This document shows positions 1 to 11,370 of a stretch of 64,000 nt of DNA, piece after piece. Position 1 is the first letter of the stretch. The number at the start of each line of letters is the position of its first letter. The DNA is from Phaseolus vulgaris (lineage: Eukaryota; Streptophyta; Magnoliopsida; Fabales; Fabaceae): positions 18,791,138 to 18,855,137 of the forward strand of contig NC_023749.2 of NCBI RefSeq assembly GCF_000499845.2. The letters are read 5' to 3'. The notes under the pieces are model-generated. The model worked only from the letters and a program-made list of their open reading frames with translations. It was not told where the DNA came from and searched no databases. The position numbers and the translations under genes are program-made.

Positions 1-1302
1 TCGGCCGCGCTGAGGTGACCTCGTCCGCCTGGGAGGATCCGCCCGGCCTGGTGGGTCTCGGCCATTCCTGACGAACCGGCGGAGATGCCCAGCCTGGATA
101 AGTTCCTCTATCTTGTCCTTAAGGGCCTGGCACTCGTCGGTTGAGTGTCCGGTGTTCTGGTGGTACCGACACTGCTTCCTCCGGTCGGCGTTATTTGGGC
201 TGGCCACCTTCCTTGGGGGAGGGATCAGCTCGGCGTTAAGGGCTTCGTCCAGAATCCTTCCCCGCTCGGCCGTTAGGGGTGTATACCTCAAGAAACGGAT
301 CGGTCGGTCTCGGTTTTCCCGGCGCCGGTCCGTTCTCTGCATCGGCCGAGCCTGTCGGTCTTTTTCTTCCTTCCTCTCTCCACCGGCCTCGGCACGGGCC
401 TGGTTGCGGAACTCTTTTAGCTCCTCCAGCTGCATGTACTTAGCGGCTCTCTTTCTCAGTTCGTCCAGGCTGTCGGCCGGCTGCATGCATAGGTTGTCGG
501 CGAAGGGCCCCGGGCGCAGGGCCGTCAGCATGTGGTGCATGGCGACATCCGGACTCAGATTTCGGATGCTCATTGCCACTTTACTGAACCTATCTACGAA
601 GGTTCTCAGCGACTCTCCCTTCTCCTGGCGGATGCCTACCAGGGCGATCGAGGTCAGGTGGTGCGGTCGGTTGGTCGCAAACTGTGTTTCGAACTTTGCG
701 ATGAGCGTGGCAAAGCTATCTATGGAGTCGGGTGAGAGCTTGGTGAACCAACTAAGGGCTGCACCCTTCAAGGATGTGGGGAACACCCGGCACAAGACGG
801 CGTCGTCCGAGGTGTAGAGACTCATATGGGTGGTGTAGGCGTCCATATGCTCGTCCGGGTCGGTCGACCCGTCGTATCGGTCTCGGTTGAAACCCTTCCA
901 CTTCTCAGGAAGTGGGACTTCGATGATGTTGTTTGTAAAGGGGTGACGGCGGTTCGGGTCGGCCGTCAGGGTCGTCCGGGTGGATCTGATTAGGCACGAC
1001 TCGTCGCCCGTTTCAGTCTCGCGGGGAGGGGGTCGGCCTCTTGTCCCCTCGGCCACATCCGGGTTGGGGGGAGAGGTGTAGGACTTGCCGACCACGTTCG
1101 TCGGTATGACAGAGGGTCCTCCCTCCCCCAGCTTCTTTCTCATATCTTCGTTCTCCTTGCGGAGAACCTGCAGCTCTTGCTCATTTTTCTGAGCGGCCTC
1201 CTCGGCCTTTCTTCGCATCTCGGCCATCTCCCTCTGGAGAGACAGCAGCAGCATTGTCTGGTCGGCTTCAGTCATTCTTTCCATGCTTCTTGTCGAAACC
1301 AT
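1..1302 (-). CDS. gag: gypsy gag polyprotein (partial, open at window edge)
   Basis: A 434-codon open frame without a stop runs from ATG at 1302 to the window edge. This start is chosen because the codon just upstream is an in-frame TAG; the protein opens MVSTRS, with further in-frame ATGs at 1284 and 1275. Residues about 10-60 are a charged heptad-like stretch, probably a coiled coil. A Retrotrans_gag-type capsid region follows at about residues 130-230, with the phrase ALSWFTKL. A C-x2-H-x4-H-x4-C zinc knuckle (CRYHQNTGHSTDEC) lies at about residues 378-391 and is followed by a basic tail. This knuckle variant is usual in Tat/Ogre-type gag. The protein would form the virus-like particle and bind element RNA. 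The intact frame suggests a younger insertion than the other gypsy element in the window, but pol cannot be seen. Confidence 0.85.
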   Translation of the reverse strand, partial: MVSTRSMERMTEADQTMLLLSLQREMAEMRRKAEEAAQKNEQELQVLRKENEDMRKKLGEGGPSVIPTNVVGKSYTSPPNPDVAEGTRGRPPPRETETGDESCLIRSTRTTLTADPNRRHPFTNNIIEVPLPEKWKGFNRDRYDGSTDPDEHMDAYTTHMSLYTSDDAVLCRVFPTSLKGAALSWFTKLSPDSIDSFATLIAKFETQFATNRPHHLTSIALVGIRQEKGESLRTFVDRFSKVAMSIRNLSPDVAMHHMLTALRPGPFADNLCMQPADSLDELRKRAAKYMQLEELKEFRNQARAEAGGERKEEKDRQARPMQRTDRRRENRDRPIRFLRYTPLTAERGRILDEALNAELIPPPRKVASPNNADRRKQCRYHQNTGHSTDECQALKDKIEELIQAGHLRRFVRNGRDPPGRADPPRRTRSPQRGR

Positions 1303-1332
1303 CTACTTTTTTCCTTCAGCTAGTTTCTCTCG

Positions 1333-1350
1333 GCCCCACGGTGGGCGCCA
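1333..1350 (-). other. primer-binding site of the gypsy element
   Basis: On the minus strand TGGCGCCCACCGTGGGGC lies two bases inside the LTR end, where a tRNA primer would anneal to start minus-strand DNA synthesis. A near-identical site (TGGTGCCCACCGTGGGGC) follows the 5' LTR of the element at 25824. The priming tRNA was not identified. Confidence 0.75.
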
Positions 1351-1613
1351 ATTGTTCCTGCTAGGGAGATGGGACCTAGAGAACTGTTGAAGTCTTCTTC
1401 TCCTTCCTTCGGTCGGGCAGGTGGCTGAGTGATGAACTGGGATCCTTCTCTTCCTTCGCTTATCTCTTGGCACTCGGGACTCGGTCGTCGGGTGAACACC
1501 GGATGGTGGGGGTACCTGCGAAGGCACTCCGACGCTCAAGTCAGTAAAGCGGGTGGTTAGCTCTCAGGTAGGTGAACAGTAATAATGACATACCTTACTC
1601 CTTGAAATGCGTG

Positions 1614-1622
1614 CTATTTATA
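1614..1622 (-). promoter_or_regulatory. TATA-like box in gypsy LTR
   Basis: TATAAATAG on the minus strand, about 260 bp upstream of the LTR 3' end and upstream of the shared U5 motif, the right place for the retrotransposon promoter. No transcript evidence. Confidence 0.5.
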
Positions 1623-1829
1623 TTATTCTAGTGGGCCTACCTTGTTGGGCCCGTTTATCGAGGTGGATACCGCTTAGGGTTGCATTACCTAATTCTTGAT
1701 GATGGATTAGCTTCACTGATCTCGGTTTGAGCGTTAGTTGTAATGGGGTTCGGCCATCGGCCAATTCCCATGGTAAGGGTCGGTCATCGGCCAAATACCT
1801 GTGGTCTTCGGCCGTCTAAGTTGAGTCGT

Positions 1830-2210
1830 CTAAGGTCTCGGCCTCTCGGCCAAGTCTCCAAAGGTCTCGATCTCTCGGCCTCTCGGCCAAGTCTTCTAAG
1901 GTCTCGTCCTCTCGGTCGTCTCGGCCAAGCCTTCCAAGGTCTCGACCTCTCGGCCAAGTCTTCTAAGGTCTCGACCTCTCGGTCGCCTCGGCCAAGCCTT
2001 CCAAGGTCTCGACCCCTCGGCCAAGTCTTCTAAGGTCTCGGCCTCTCGGTCGTCTCGGCCAAGCCTTCCAAGGTCTCGACCTCTCGGCCAAGTCTTCTAA
2101 GGTCTCGACCTCTCGGTCGCCTCGGCCAAGCCTTCCAAGGTCTCGACCTCTCGGCCAAGTCTTCTAAGGTCTCGGCCTCTCGGCCAAGTCTCCAAAGGTC
2201 TCGGCCCACG
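1830..2210. repeat. 67-bp tandem repeat inside the gypsy LTR
   Basis: Four full 67-bp units start at 1889, 1956, 2023 and 2090, with degenerate part-units on both sides. Each unit has two related halves built on the phrases CTCGGCCAAG and AAGGTCTCG. Units 1 and 3 share TCGGTCGTCT where units 2 and 4 share TCGGTCGCCT, so there is a 134-bp higher-order period. The array is rich in CG dinucleotides. Confidence 0.9.
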
Positions 2211-2303
2211 GCCGGTCTACCAAGTAGGTTCTCATGGTCTCGGTCAGGCTGACACGGCATCGGGCAGCCGGGTGGGTCCCGATCTCTCCCCCGTACCGGT
2301 ACA

Positions 2304-3350
2304 TAATCCATTGATGACTATTTTACGACAAGTGTACCGTGTCAAAAGTAATAATTAGTCTTTAATCGAACCCACAAGAAACAATTGAATTATTAAGTAT
2401 AAGATTCACTAAATAGAAAACAATAAGTAAAAGTTTGTAGGATATTTTTATGTGTATAATTACAAGAATTGTAAATAAAGCAGAGTAAAAAGTTGTTGAT
2501 TCAATTGGGAAAATTGGGATTAGGGTTCATCCTTCTTATTCTTTTGTAAAGCATAATAATATTTTATCCTTTGATTGATATTGGTGCTCATTTAAAATTT
2601 ATTTATATCAATTTTTCATATATAAAATTATTAATATAGTCTCCTAAATATCAATTCCTCGCATATTTATAAAAACTCCATATCCTTACGATTAAATGTT
2701 GATAGCAATTAACATTTCAAATTTATTTTTAGCGTTCAAATATGTTAAGCATTATCATTTAGGTCAAACTTATAAGTACTTTACAGTCAATCTAAGGATC
2801 AAAATCATGGTAAACAAGCCTTATGAAAAAAATGACAATACCAATCATCACTCAAGAACAAAATATTTTGCTTAAATATCACCTCAATAGATAAGAGTTT
2901 GAACAGATTACTCTCAATTTCAAAATGTAGAATTAGTCACTCATGTTGGTCATTACAAGCATGGAAAGCAAGAAAAGAATATCCAGGATGTTTCTACTTG
3001 CCCAATGATGTCTAGGATTATGTCTCACGCCTCATATTTAACCTAGTTGGACTTGGGCTAAGTGACTTCTCGTTTGGACGAGAAAAGGCCCAACTTCTCT
3101 AGAGATCTTGTCTGGGCAAGATAGAGCTAGCTTGGACAAGTTCCCCTTGAAGACTTTTGACTTAGGGGAGTTTGGGCGAGTGTTTGTGCGTTGCAGCTTT
3201 CCCTTTCTATCTTGTATATTCTCCTTTAGCCCTTTCATCTCCATTTTCTCATAGAATCCTGAAATTAACACAAATTTGATAATAAATCATTCTTATTCAT
3301 ATAATCACACAATATGTAAAAATGTTTAAATTCATAAATTAGGAGTTAAA
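2304..3350 (-). repeat. Athila-like gypsy LTR relic, copy 1
   Basis: On the minus strand this stretch aligns by eye with 19401-20087 joined to 25066-25600. Shared phrases include ATGATTTTGATCCTTAG, CCCAATTTT plus CAATTGAAT, and TATTTAGTGAAT. The end nearest the first gypsy element (GTTCGAT... then ACACGGTACACTTG) resembles the 3' ends of plant Athila-type LTRs, which is the basis for the lineage guess. No coding sequence is attached. This copy lacks the MULE found in copy 2. Confidence 0.55.
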
Positions 3351-4583
3351 AAATAATTATTTTATCAATAAATATCTAAAAGTGATATCTAAAAGTGATT
3401 GTATGTTATTATAAAATATTATTAATTTAGTAGCATCCATTATTATCAGTGGTTCATAATTATTATCAAACACTTGTCATTGATCGAATGAAGTGATGAA
3501 GTGTAATAGGACTCATCAACATGCACACAAGAGGAACTAAAGGAATTGATTCAGAGTTGTTTGTCCAATAATAATAATAATCACGCATAAACCATTTTTT
3601 GCAAATAAAACTTCACTACAAGAGGAATTTCACATATTTGACAAACTTTACAAGAGCATCTTATCCGCCTTTTTTAAAGGTTGTTTACATCCTTGTCTAC
3701 TAAAAATTGACCAAATTTATTAATTCCAATAACAAACTCTTCTCTAATACTTCGATTTGAATCTACTTTATTATTAATCCACTTTCTATATTTAGGAGCA
3801 TCCATTGAAATACAATAGTCAGTTACAACACAATTGCTTAAAACACATCACATTTGACATTCAATTGCAACAATTGGAATCATTGTAAGAATAAATTGCT
3901 TAAAATATTAATATGTGCATACTAGTTTCACTTAAGTGTGAAAGAAACAACACTCTAAACAAATATCAAGGTGGCTTAAATAAGATTATATATTACATGT
4001 TTAAGTGACATTCGCTTAAGCTTCAAACTTTATTTTACTTCTCAATACTTAAGCTTTATTTATTCAATTTTTGTCTCTCACTCAAGTGTGCAACCTTCAC
4101 TAGGCAATGTATCGCTTAAGGTAACATCCTAGTCACGTCACAAAGGACTCAACAAACATAATCACTTTCAGTACACAAGCAAAGATTAAAATGCAGTTAA
4201 GATGATAGTTTTAGATCTTACACAAAGACCATTTTACACTCTCAAATTTTACACTGTCTTCTTCCCATTAAGAAATTCTATGTTCAAATAAATTAATTTC
4301 TAAATATTTAATTTTTTATAATAAAAATAAGATAAACAAAATTAATCAAATTAAAATAATAGCATAATAATTAATATTATATTAAAAACATGTAATATAA
4401 TATGATATAAATAACTTTTAATTTTTAAAGCTTGATGTTTTAAGAAGTATGATTAATATATCTTAATAAATTTATAGTTATTTATACATATAAATGATTT
4501 ATGCTTCAAGGAACCTTAGTTTTATTAAAAAAAATAAAAAAAAGCAATCATCACATGAAACCTATATCATATGCATTGTGCTA
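3351..4583. other. AT-rich intergenic stretch
   Basis: No gene or RNA could be supported. CACTACAAGAGG at 3614-3625 resembles the terminus of CACTA transposons, but no matching opposite end was found. Short repeated phrases around CTTAAGTG occur at 3930-4110. Confidence 0.5.
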
Positions 4584-4718
4584 TTAGTTGTCGATTGGAA
4601 CTGGTTTCCTGGGCTTTTTGTTCTTGGGCACATTATCACCAGCTTCCCACCGCTGCACGCGGCAGCCGCCGTCTCCGGCTGGGTCCACATTGGCAGTTGC
4701 AGCCACAGAGAGCAATAC
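4584..4718 (-). pseudogene. exon-like GC-rich fragment, unrecognised
   Basis: A small GC island in AT-rich DNA. On the minus strand an AG acceptor-like site (TTTATTTAG) is followed by 44 codons ending in TAA at 4584. The peptide contains DPAGDGGCR and a basic, proline-rich tail (KNKKPRKPVPIDN). It looks like a last exon stranded from a host gene, perhaps carried by a transposon, but no family was recognised and no upstream exon was found. GC content and the open frame are the only evidence. Confidence 0.3.
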
Positions 4719-5199
4719 CTAAATAAAAGTGCTGACATTGAGCTGTGACTGCCACATCACTGTCATGTTTTCGGGGACTTCACTTCTGATGTTCCTCCGA
4801 TTCAAAATAAGATCTTTGCAAGCTATATAGTCTATCGTGCAAGGGTACGTTAGCATTGTGAAGAAATTGATTTTTTATAACCTCTTTCTTTTGCAACTTC
4901 TTTCATCTTCTCTATTGCTTCTTCTAGATACTTAAATTGGATATTTTCCTCTAACCACTTTTTCACTATTGAATATAATTATTTTGGAAACAAAGAATTC
5001 AATTAAATAATTGATGAACACAGCTAGGTTATTGGTTAGTGGAAATGATGAAAAAAAACTTACGTATGAAGAAGAACTGGACAACAGTCATAACTTTTGA
5101 AGTGTGAATGCACACACCACAAGGACACAAACATGTTATACCTATTATCTTCAGAACGCAACGCAGTAAATACTATAAAAAATTAATAAATAAAAATTA
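4719..5199. other. intergenic stretch, nothing recognised
   Basis: The GC-richer shoulder continues to about 4830 and is then replaced by AT-rich sequence. No ORF, repeat or RNA gene could be supported. Confidence 0.5.
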
Positions 5200-5359
5200 A
5201 TTTAAACATAAAAAATAATTCATTATTATATTAAATAAATTAAATATTATTTTATAAATTAAAAAATATCAGTATTTAAAATAATTTCTATTATTAATCA
5301 AAAATTATAAATTAGTTTCTAAATTAATATTTAATTAGCTATTAAAATTTAACCTATCA
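5200..5359. repeat. MITE-like fragment, left part
   Basis: AT-rich sequence with TTTCTATTATT and TTTCTAAATT phrases like the hairpin element at 50949-51349. A similar fragment resumes at 6699, so the gypsy relic at 5360-6698 probably split one MITE. Alignment by eye only. Confidence 0.4.
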
Positions 5360-6698
5360 ATTACTAGACCAGAGCACTAGGCTCCGTGCTCGATCATCAG
5401 AGATAAGTTGCATGCATGAATGACTTGTACGCCTACAGTGGACAGATGGCCCCCCTGATGCGAGTACATGAGTTGGTACCCTGGCGGCCATGCTGTTAAG
5501 ATTCTGCACTCCAAGGAGGAAAGATTATGTGCGGTTGTCGTACTAAGATTGTACACATTGTAATAGACTCCTCCCTCAAACCTACTTTCATTCGAGATAA
5601 GGTTCTCGTGAGAGAAGAGTTGTTACAAGAAGTAACCGAAAAGTAGTCTACGAGAGTCAATCCAAGGCAATCTTCCTCAAGCGGAAGTACTCTTAGAAAG
5701 GTTTAGGAACTTCAAGAGAGGAGTGAAGCTGCTTGACCGAACTCAAATGACTGGTGCAAAACAAAAGAAGTAAGCACCTCGGGATTTAAGATCTATGGTA
5801 AAGGTACATCATTTCTAAGACTTAAACTACTTGCTTACTTACTCAAAACACTGTATGTGTCGCATTGCTCACAAGACACGTAGATCGTCGTGGGCGAGCA
5901 GTTAGCCTCTTCACTGAAACAGGTTTCAGTTTGAGCTTAGGGGGCTTGTGTATTGGACCAGAGCACTGGGCTCAGTGCTCGATCATCAGACATCGGTACC
6001 TGTATCGGGCAGGTCAGCTCAGTGGTCTGGTCGAGTTAATGGACCACGCAAGTGGGCCTCAGGTATGTGTGCGTTGAGGTTCATTCATATACTCAACGTG
6101 TATAAGGTCTGGTCAGCGGAGAAACGTGAGGGGTGTGTTTAGTACATTCGGGTCTAACACCAGTAAAATATTTCCTAGAAATGCCTAAGCCCAAGAGCGT
6201 TAGCGTTTTTGGGGATAAGTTGCATGCATGAAAGGCTTGACGCCTACAGTGGACAGATGGGCCCCTAATGCCGGTACACGAGTTGGTACCTTGGCGGCCA
6301 TGCTGTTAAGATTGTGCACTCCAAGGAGGAAAGATTTTGTGCGGTTGTCGTACTAAGATTGTACGAATTGTAACAGACTCCTCCCTTAAACCTACTTTCA
6401 CTCGAGATAAGGTTCTCATGAGAGAAGAGTTGTTACAAGTAATCGAAAAGTAGTCTATACAAGGGATTTAAGAACCTTGGTAAAGGTACACTGTTTCTAA
6501 GACTGAAACTACTTGTTTACTTACTCATTGTTTCTATAAGCCCTGTACTGACTTGATCGTCAGAGTGGAATCAACAGGTAGGATCCCCTCTGTTTCAACG
6601 GAGTCGCGTTCCAACACCCAAAGGAAAAAGCAAATTCTAGTAGAGGCAGACAGAGCCACAGCCTATTCTACCGGCGACCAGGTCAACCGGCAAGAACA
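5360..6698 (+). mobile_element. gypsy element remnant: two LTR copies with almost no interior
   Basis: A partial LTR (5360-about 5843) and a second LTR (5949-6698) share about 240 bp of near-identical sequence (5397-5640 against 6212-6455). The second copy starts TGTATTGGACC, follows a purine-rich tract (GCTTAGGGGGC) that looks like a polypurine tract, carries the U5 motif CTGACTTGATCGTCAGAGTG at 6548-6567 and ends GGCAAGAACA. The first copy has lost its U5 end, and only about 100 bp of interior remains. The first copy carries about 130 bp (around 5648-5780) missing from the second. Related LTRs lie at 20776-21470 and 52268-52960 on the opposite strand. No target duplication was found. Confidence 0.7.
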
Positions 6699-7060
6699 CC
6701 AACCATTAGTTACTAAGGTTTTATCTACTAATTACTTATATTCTAAATTAGTATCTATTAGTTTTTTAGAGACTAATTTAGAATCTAAATTATTAGTAGC
6801 TAAAATCTTGATAGCTAATTTAGATATCAATTTAAAAACTATTTTATAATTTTTTTTATTAATAATAGAAACCACTTTAGATACCAATAATTTTTTAGTC
6901 TCTAAAATAGTATATAATTTAGTTAATATAGTGACTAATTATTTTGGTCTCCAAATTTGATTGTTAATATAGTGACTAATTATATTTTATCTCTAAATTT
7001 AGTTTTTATTTAATGATTTTCATGTAATGTAGGTTAATATTGAGTTTAATTGAATTTTTT
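6699..7060. repeat. MITE-like fragment, right part
   Basis: Repeated TAGAAACCACTTTAGATACC- and TTAGTTACTAAGG-type phrases resemble the hairpin MITE at 50949-51349. It probably continues the fragment at 5200-5359 across the inserted gypsy relic. Confidence 0.4.
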
Positions 7061-8039
7061 GTTTTTTTATTTATGTTAATTTTTTTCCCACTAGATTTTA
7101 ATTATATTGCAACAAGATCTCTTCAATATTTCAAGTGTAAGTAATGTTTCAATGTGGATTGAGGTGAAAGTATAAAATAATAGAAAAGAAGAAAAAATGG
7201 GTGAAAAGTGAAATTATTTAAATTAAAAAAAAAAAGTAAAATTAGTGATGGAGAATTCGTAATAGTTTTGATTGATATGAAAAAAAAAATGAATTAGATA
7301 ATATTATGAATTATTAAAATATCTTTAGTTTGATTTAATAAGAATGGGTATAAATCAAAGTTCAAAAAATATGAATTATAAAGTTATTATTTTATAAAAC
7401 TGAAAATAATATTTAAAATTTAATATATTTAAATAATTAACTAAGTACAATATTTTTTCACATATCAATTTAAAATCGGAAAATTTAAATGAAAAATAAA
7501 ATAAATAGTGAACTATATTACAAACGAGTGTGTTATTATACATCAATAATATAAAATGGAAGCCATCCAATCAATCCGCACCCTTCTTGCCGTGTGAACA
7601 ACAGTACTCAACCGCCGCCAATACAGTGTAAATATGAAATTTTGTCCTTACTTGAAAATTATAGATTAAAACATTATCATGGGAATACCTGGAAAACTTA
7701 AAGTGCAATTAATTCTTAAAATCATTACTTTAACAATTTTTTAAATTTTGAACTAATTCATGATTAATTTACCCTTTAAATGTTCTTTTTTAACTTTTCT
7801 TCAATTGAAAGACTAATATATATGATACTGTTCTGGAAAATTTGAAACAAAAATGAGTTATTGGATGAAAGAAATGGACGTGGTGATGCTTTGCTGACTA
7901 TATATGAAATGCAAAAGCATAGTTCCTGTTAAAGGATACAGATAGATATCAGAGTTATAAAAGGATCCTAATATTAGTTGAGTGTTTTTTATAATTATCA
8001 GTTGTTTTTTTTTTATAGAGATGAATAATCTTTTTAGTA
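7061..8039. other. AT-rich intergenic stretch
   Basis: Long A and T runs; no gene, RNA or well-bounded repeat could be supported. Confidence 0.5.
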
Positions 8040-8480
8040 TTTAATTATTAATTCTTTTCCTCTTTAGTTAAACCTAGAATGAGTGTACTACTTGTATATA
8101 TTCAAACCATTTGTTTTAATTTGAATAACAAGAAAAGGAGATATTCATTCTCATATCATTTACCTTCCTTTTACTCTTTTATTCATCTTTGTTGTTCTAT
8201 TTCATAATATTGGTATCAGAGTCATTTTGAGTCTATCCTAGTGAGTATTTGTTGGGCTTATCAGGCCACCCACTATCGGGCCGCTATCGGACCACCCATA
8301 ATATATAGTCCCACGCACGAGTTGACAGTCTCGGCGTGAGGGGTGTGTTGGAGATCCCACATCGATTAGAGATGAAGATATTTCATTGTATATTAGTGGG
8401 TGCAAACCTCAATCTCATGAGCTGATTTTATGAAGTTGAGTTAAGCTTAAAGTCCACTTTGTAATAGTTCCTGATGCACC
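8040..8480 (+). mobile_element. deleted copia-type LTR element remnant
   Basis: The sequence up to about 8208 looks like an LTR tail. It is followed by TTGGTATCAGAG (8210-8221), the usual initiator-Met tRNA primer site. After about 120 bp there is a purine-rich GCGTGAGGGG and then TGTTGGAGATCCCACATCG (from 8347), a typical LTR start. That order (LTR end, PBS, PPT, LTR start) fits a copia element that has lost its whole interior. The outer boundaries are uncertain. Confidence 0.5.
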
Positions 8481-9854
8481 AATCCTAATGCATGGTGTCA
8501 GTGTACACTTTGATGGTAAACAGCCTCTTTGAAATTTGAGAGGACCAGGCAGAAAACAGCCTTAAATATATCAAACACTTACAATCTCCTAAACAAGGGT
8601 CTAAGGATACCTAACATTAATCTCATGAAATTATCCCTTTTTTCAAACCAAGATTCAAAGCAGATGCTTGACATGGACAAGAATGCAATATTGGGGAGTT
8701 TCTTCTAGCCAGGCTGCATCACATGGGATAGTTGCTTCACACAACTGGACTAACGGGGATTGAGGGGCATATATAGCTCCACAATTAGATTGAATTTGAC
8801 AACCATCATTCATGTTTAGTTTTTAAATAATACTTTTACAAATTACATGTTTTTTCATGTACTAAACATGTCTCTTAAGTCATCTAGACAAACTTTTCTT
8901 TTCAACATGTAAACATTTTTATTACAAAGTTTTAATATATTTAGAGAATTCCTTTATCTAATTATTATATTTAATATTTTTTTTATATATAAAAAAAATA
9001 TAATTTCATATAATCTAAAGTGTTGAGTTTGGAAGATCTTCTAGAAGTAATATGGGAGAGAAAGATGCATGGAGGGGTTGTGGCAGATAAGACTTACGGT
9101 TAATTGGGTAGTGTCTCTTGTGGATAGTGACCAATTGTATAGTGACCTTGATGAACCTTTCAAGGCTCAATCGAAGTTCACACGCCATTGACTTTGAGGG
9201 ACTTTGAGGAAGTTAAGAGAGTGCTTCATTAATCATTTTGGGTTTCTCATGTGGAACCTCCCACCATAGTAATGTTATCCAATTGTGACTTGCCAAATTA
9301 TTTTTTTAGATAATATATTTCTAACACACTTTTATGCCTTTTTCATGAATAAATTTATTGAAAGCTACAAAATCAATAAAAAATAATTATTGAATCAAAA
9401 GTGAATCTCACTTTTCTACTTCTAGGAAATTTCAATCAATAAAAAGCATAGGTTTCTTTATAGCATAAAAGAGTAGTTAAAGAGTACATTCCCAACCTTT
9501 CCCATCATTTGTTAGTGGTGAATTATAATATATATAAAAGATGTTACATCATCAATAATTTTATGTAAAAAGTAAATTTAATTCAACTGTTAAATTATAA
9601 TATCATAATTATTAATATTAAGTTTTATTAAAATTGAACAGTAATAAGATGATCAAATATATTTATATTTTAATATATTTTGAAAAATACACATCTCCTC
9701 AATTTTAACCTATTGTATTAAATAACTTTAGATTTATATAAAATTTTATATATGATATCTGTGATGTCAATTTTTAATACAATAGTTATTTTTTTTAAAG
9801 ATACTAAATGATATAATATTTTGTATAACTTACACCAATATAATTTGATTATAT

Positions 9855-9891
<37 letters not shown>

Positions 9892-11370
9892 TCCTTTTTT
9901 GGTGTACATGTTTTCCAGTTTTATTCTTTATAACATTAAAAAATTATTTACTTTAAATTGAAAATTTAAATTTTAAAAAAATTAAAGAAATGATTTTTGA
10001 AAAAAAAACAAAAATTCAATTTCTTACAATTTACCCTTTAAATAACTATTTTTTTAATTCAAATAATTCTTCCCAATAAAAAAAACTTACACAATAAAAA
10101 AATTATTTATTTTTAATATAATTTAATAATATATTTTTACTTTAATAGTTATGATAATAATAATAATAATAAGTTTTTGTCAAAAGAAAAAAAGTGTAGT
10201 TATACATCTTTTAAAAAAAAAGTTATTTATTTATTTAATAAAATAAAAAATTGAATAATTTTTTTTTAAAAAAATAACAGTTATATATATAATAATTTTC
10301 ATCTTTTAATATATTTATATATATATATAATTTATCTTTAAAGAAAAAATATACTTAATTGTTGTTATAATTAAATACATAAATTCATTAAAAAAATTAC
10401 TTGTAAACTCAAATAGATCCATAGACATTAATTTTTGTTTAGTCTACTAATTAAGAGTATTGCTATAAAATTCTAAGATTATTATACTCTAAATATTTTC
10501 ATTTTTATGTATATAATAAAATCTGTAATAACATTTGTAATTTTACGTTATATATTAATTTAATAAAATTATAATTATTATAAATTTACAATGAAATATT
10601 TATAAAAAAAAGGTAAATTTTTAAAAATGTGGACACAAGTGTGTTTCGACAAGTATATAATAAAGAGATTTGTTACTACTAGGCTAATTCTAAGAGATAT
10701 TCCTTATCTTTATATCTTCATCTTTCATTTCCTCAATGGTCAATAATTAGTTACTTACTAAATTCATTAGATTAAAAACATGTTAAAGGTTACTTTAGAA
10801 GTAAATCTTACAATCAATCTTGAAATATCTTCATTCTTTTATATATATAAGGAGCTGTTTCACAGTTGTATACATGTTCTCATCTCATACAATAAAGTAA
10901 AGCCAGCATAGACTTTATTTTTGTATTGTTACATATGTCCTTTTTTTATTTCTGCTTTCTCCTCTTATTAGGAATGGTTCTAAACTTTTCTGCAATCATT
11001 ATCCCTCTCAACTTCATGGGATTTTCTTTTCTTCTCCCTAACTCAAGTAGTTAGGAAAATAAATGTTGCACAAACATAAACTAGTTTTCTTGAATAAATC
11101 CAAAGGTGAAACAAGAAGGTTGGAAAGAACTTAATAAAATGAATTGCTTATATAAATTTTATATAAGGGTGAAGCATGAAGAGTTGAAGAAAGAGTGATC
11201 TCTTCTCATAAAGCCTGCAATTTACATGATATATATATATATACTACAGTAAGATTGAATGCACTCTCTTCCTCTCCCCACTTCTTTCTCTTCTCAAACT
11301 AGTGATAAATAAATGTTGTCATAAAAATATGTAAGTGGTTGGTTGAACAAACAGAAATAGTTATGTAATG
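8481..11370. other. AT-rich intergenic DNA downstream of the kinase gene
   Basis: No gene was found. There is an (AT)n microsatellite at about 9856-9886 and a short ATA-type triplet run near 10149-10170. The last few hundred bases before 11371 should hold the 3' UTR of the kinase gene, which is transcribed leftward; no poly(A) signal stood out clearly. Confidence 0.5.

Larger units (their letters stand above)
1..2303 (-). mobile_element. Tat-like Ty3/gypsy retrotransposon, 5' part, runs off the window start
   Basis: Read on the minus strand this is LTR (2303 to 1353), primer-binding site (1350 to 1333), short leader and gag (1302 to the window edge). The LTR starts TGTACCGG and ends GGAACA, the pattern also seen in the gypsy LTRs at 25824 and 39537. 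The PBS-type sequence TGGCGCCCACCGTGGGGC directly follows the LTR with a 2-base gap. Pol and the 3' LTR lie outside the window, so target duplications cannot be read. The element sits against an Athila-like LTR relic that begins at 2304, so it probably inserted into that relic. It is much GC-richer than its surroundings. Superfamily assignment is firm; Tat lineage is inferred from the gag knuckle type and similarity to the full element at 25824. Confidence 0.85.
1353..2303 (-). repeat. 5' LTR of the first gypsy element
   Basis: About 951 bp, TGTACCGG...GGAACA on the minus strand. The outer boundary was set by similarity to the TGTACCG starts of the LTRs at 25824, 36858 and 39537; an ACA at 2328-2330 would be an alternative end but appears to belong to the flanking Athila-like relic. 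It contains a TATA-like box, the U5 motif shared with other gypsy LTRs (1525-1547) and a large internal tandem array (1830-2210). Confidence 0.75.

Noticed and set aside
113..817. Long + strand open frame at the window start
   Set aside because: It lies opposite the gypsy gag frame, which has clear family phrases and a zinc knuckle; the + frame is a codon-bias shadow.
1303..1539. 78-codon minus-strand frame just upstream of gag
   Set aside because: It spans the PBS and LTR end, so it is leader sequence, not a gene.
1743..2311. Ser/Leu/Arg-rich open frames on both strands
   Set aside because: They are produced by the 67-bp tandem repeat; no protein family fits.
2328..2330. ACA as the outer edge of the first gypsy LTR
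   Set aside because: Other gypsy LTRs in the window start TGTACCG, which places the edge at 2303; the extra bases fit the flanking Athila-like relic.
3614..3625. CACTA transposon end
   Set aside because: Only a 9-base match and no partner end or subterminal repeats.
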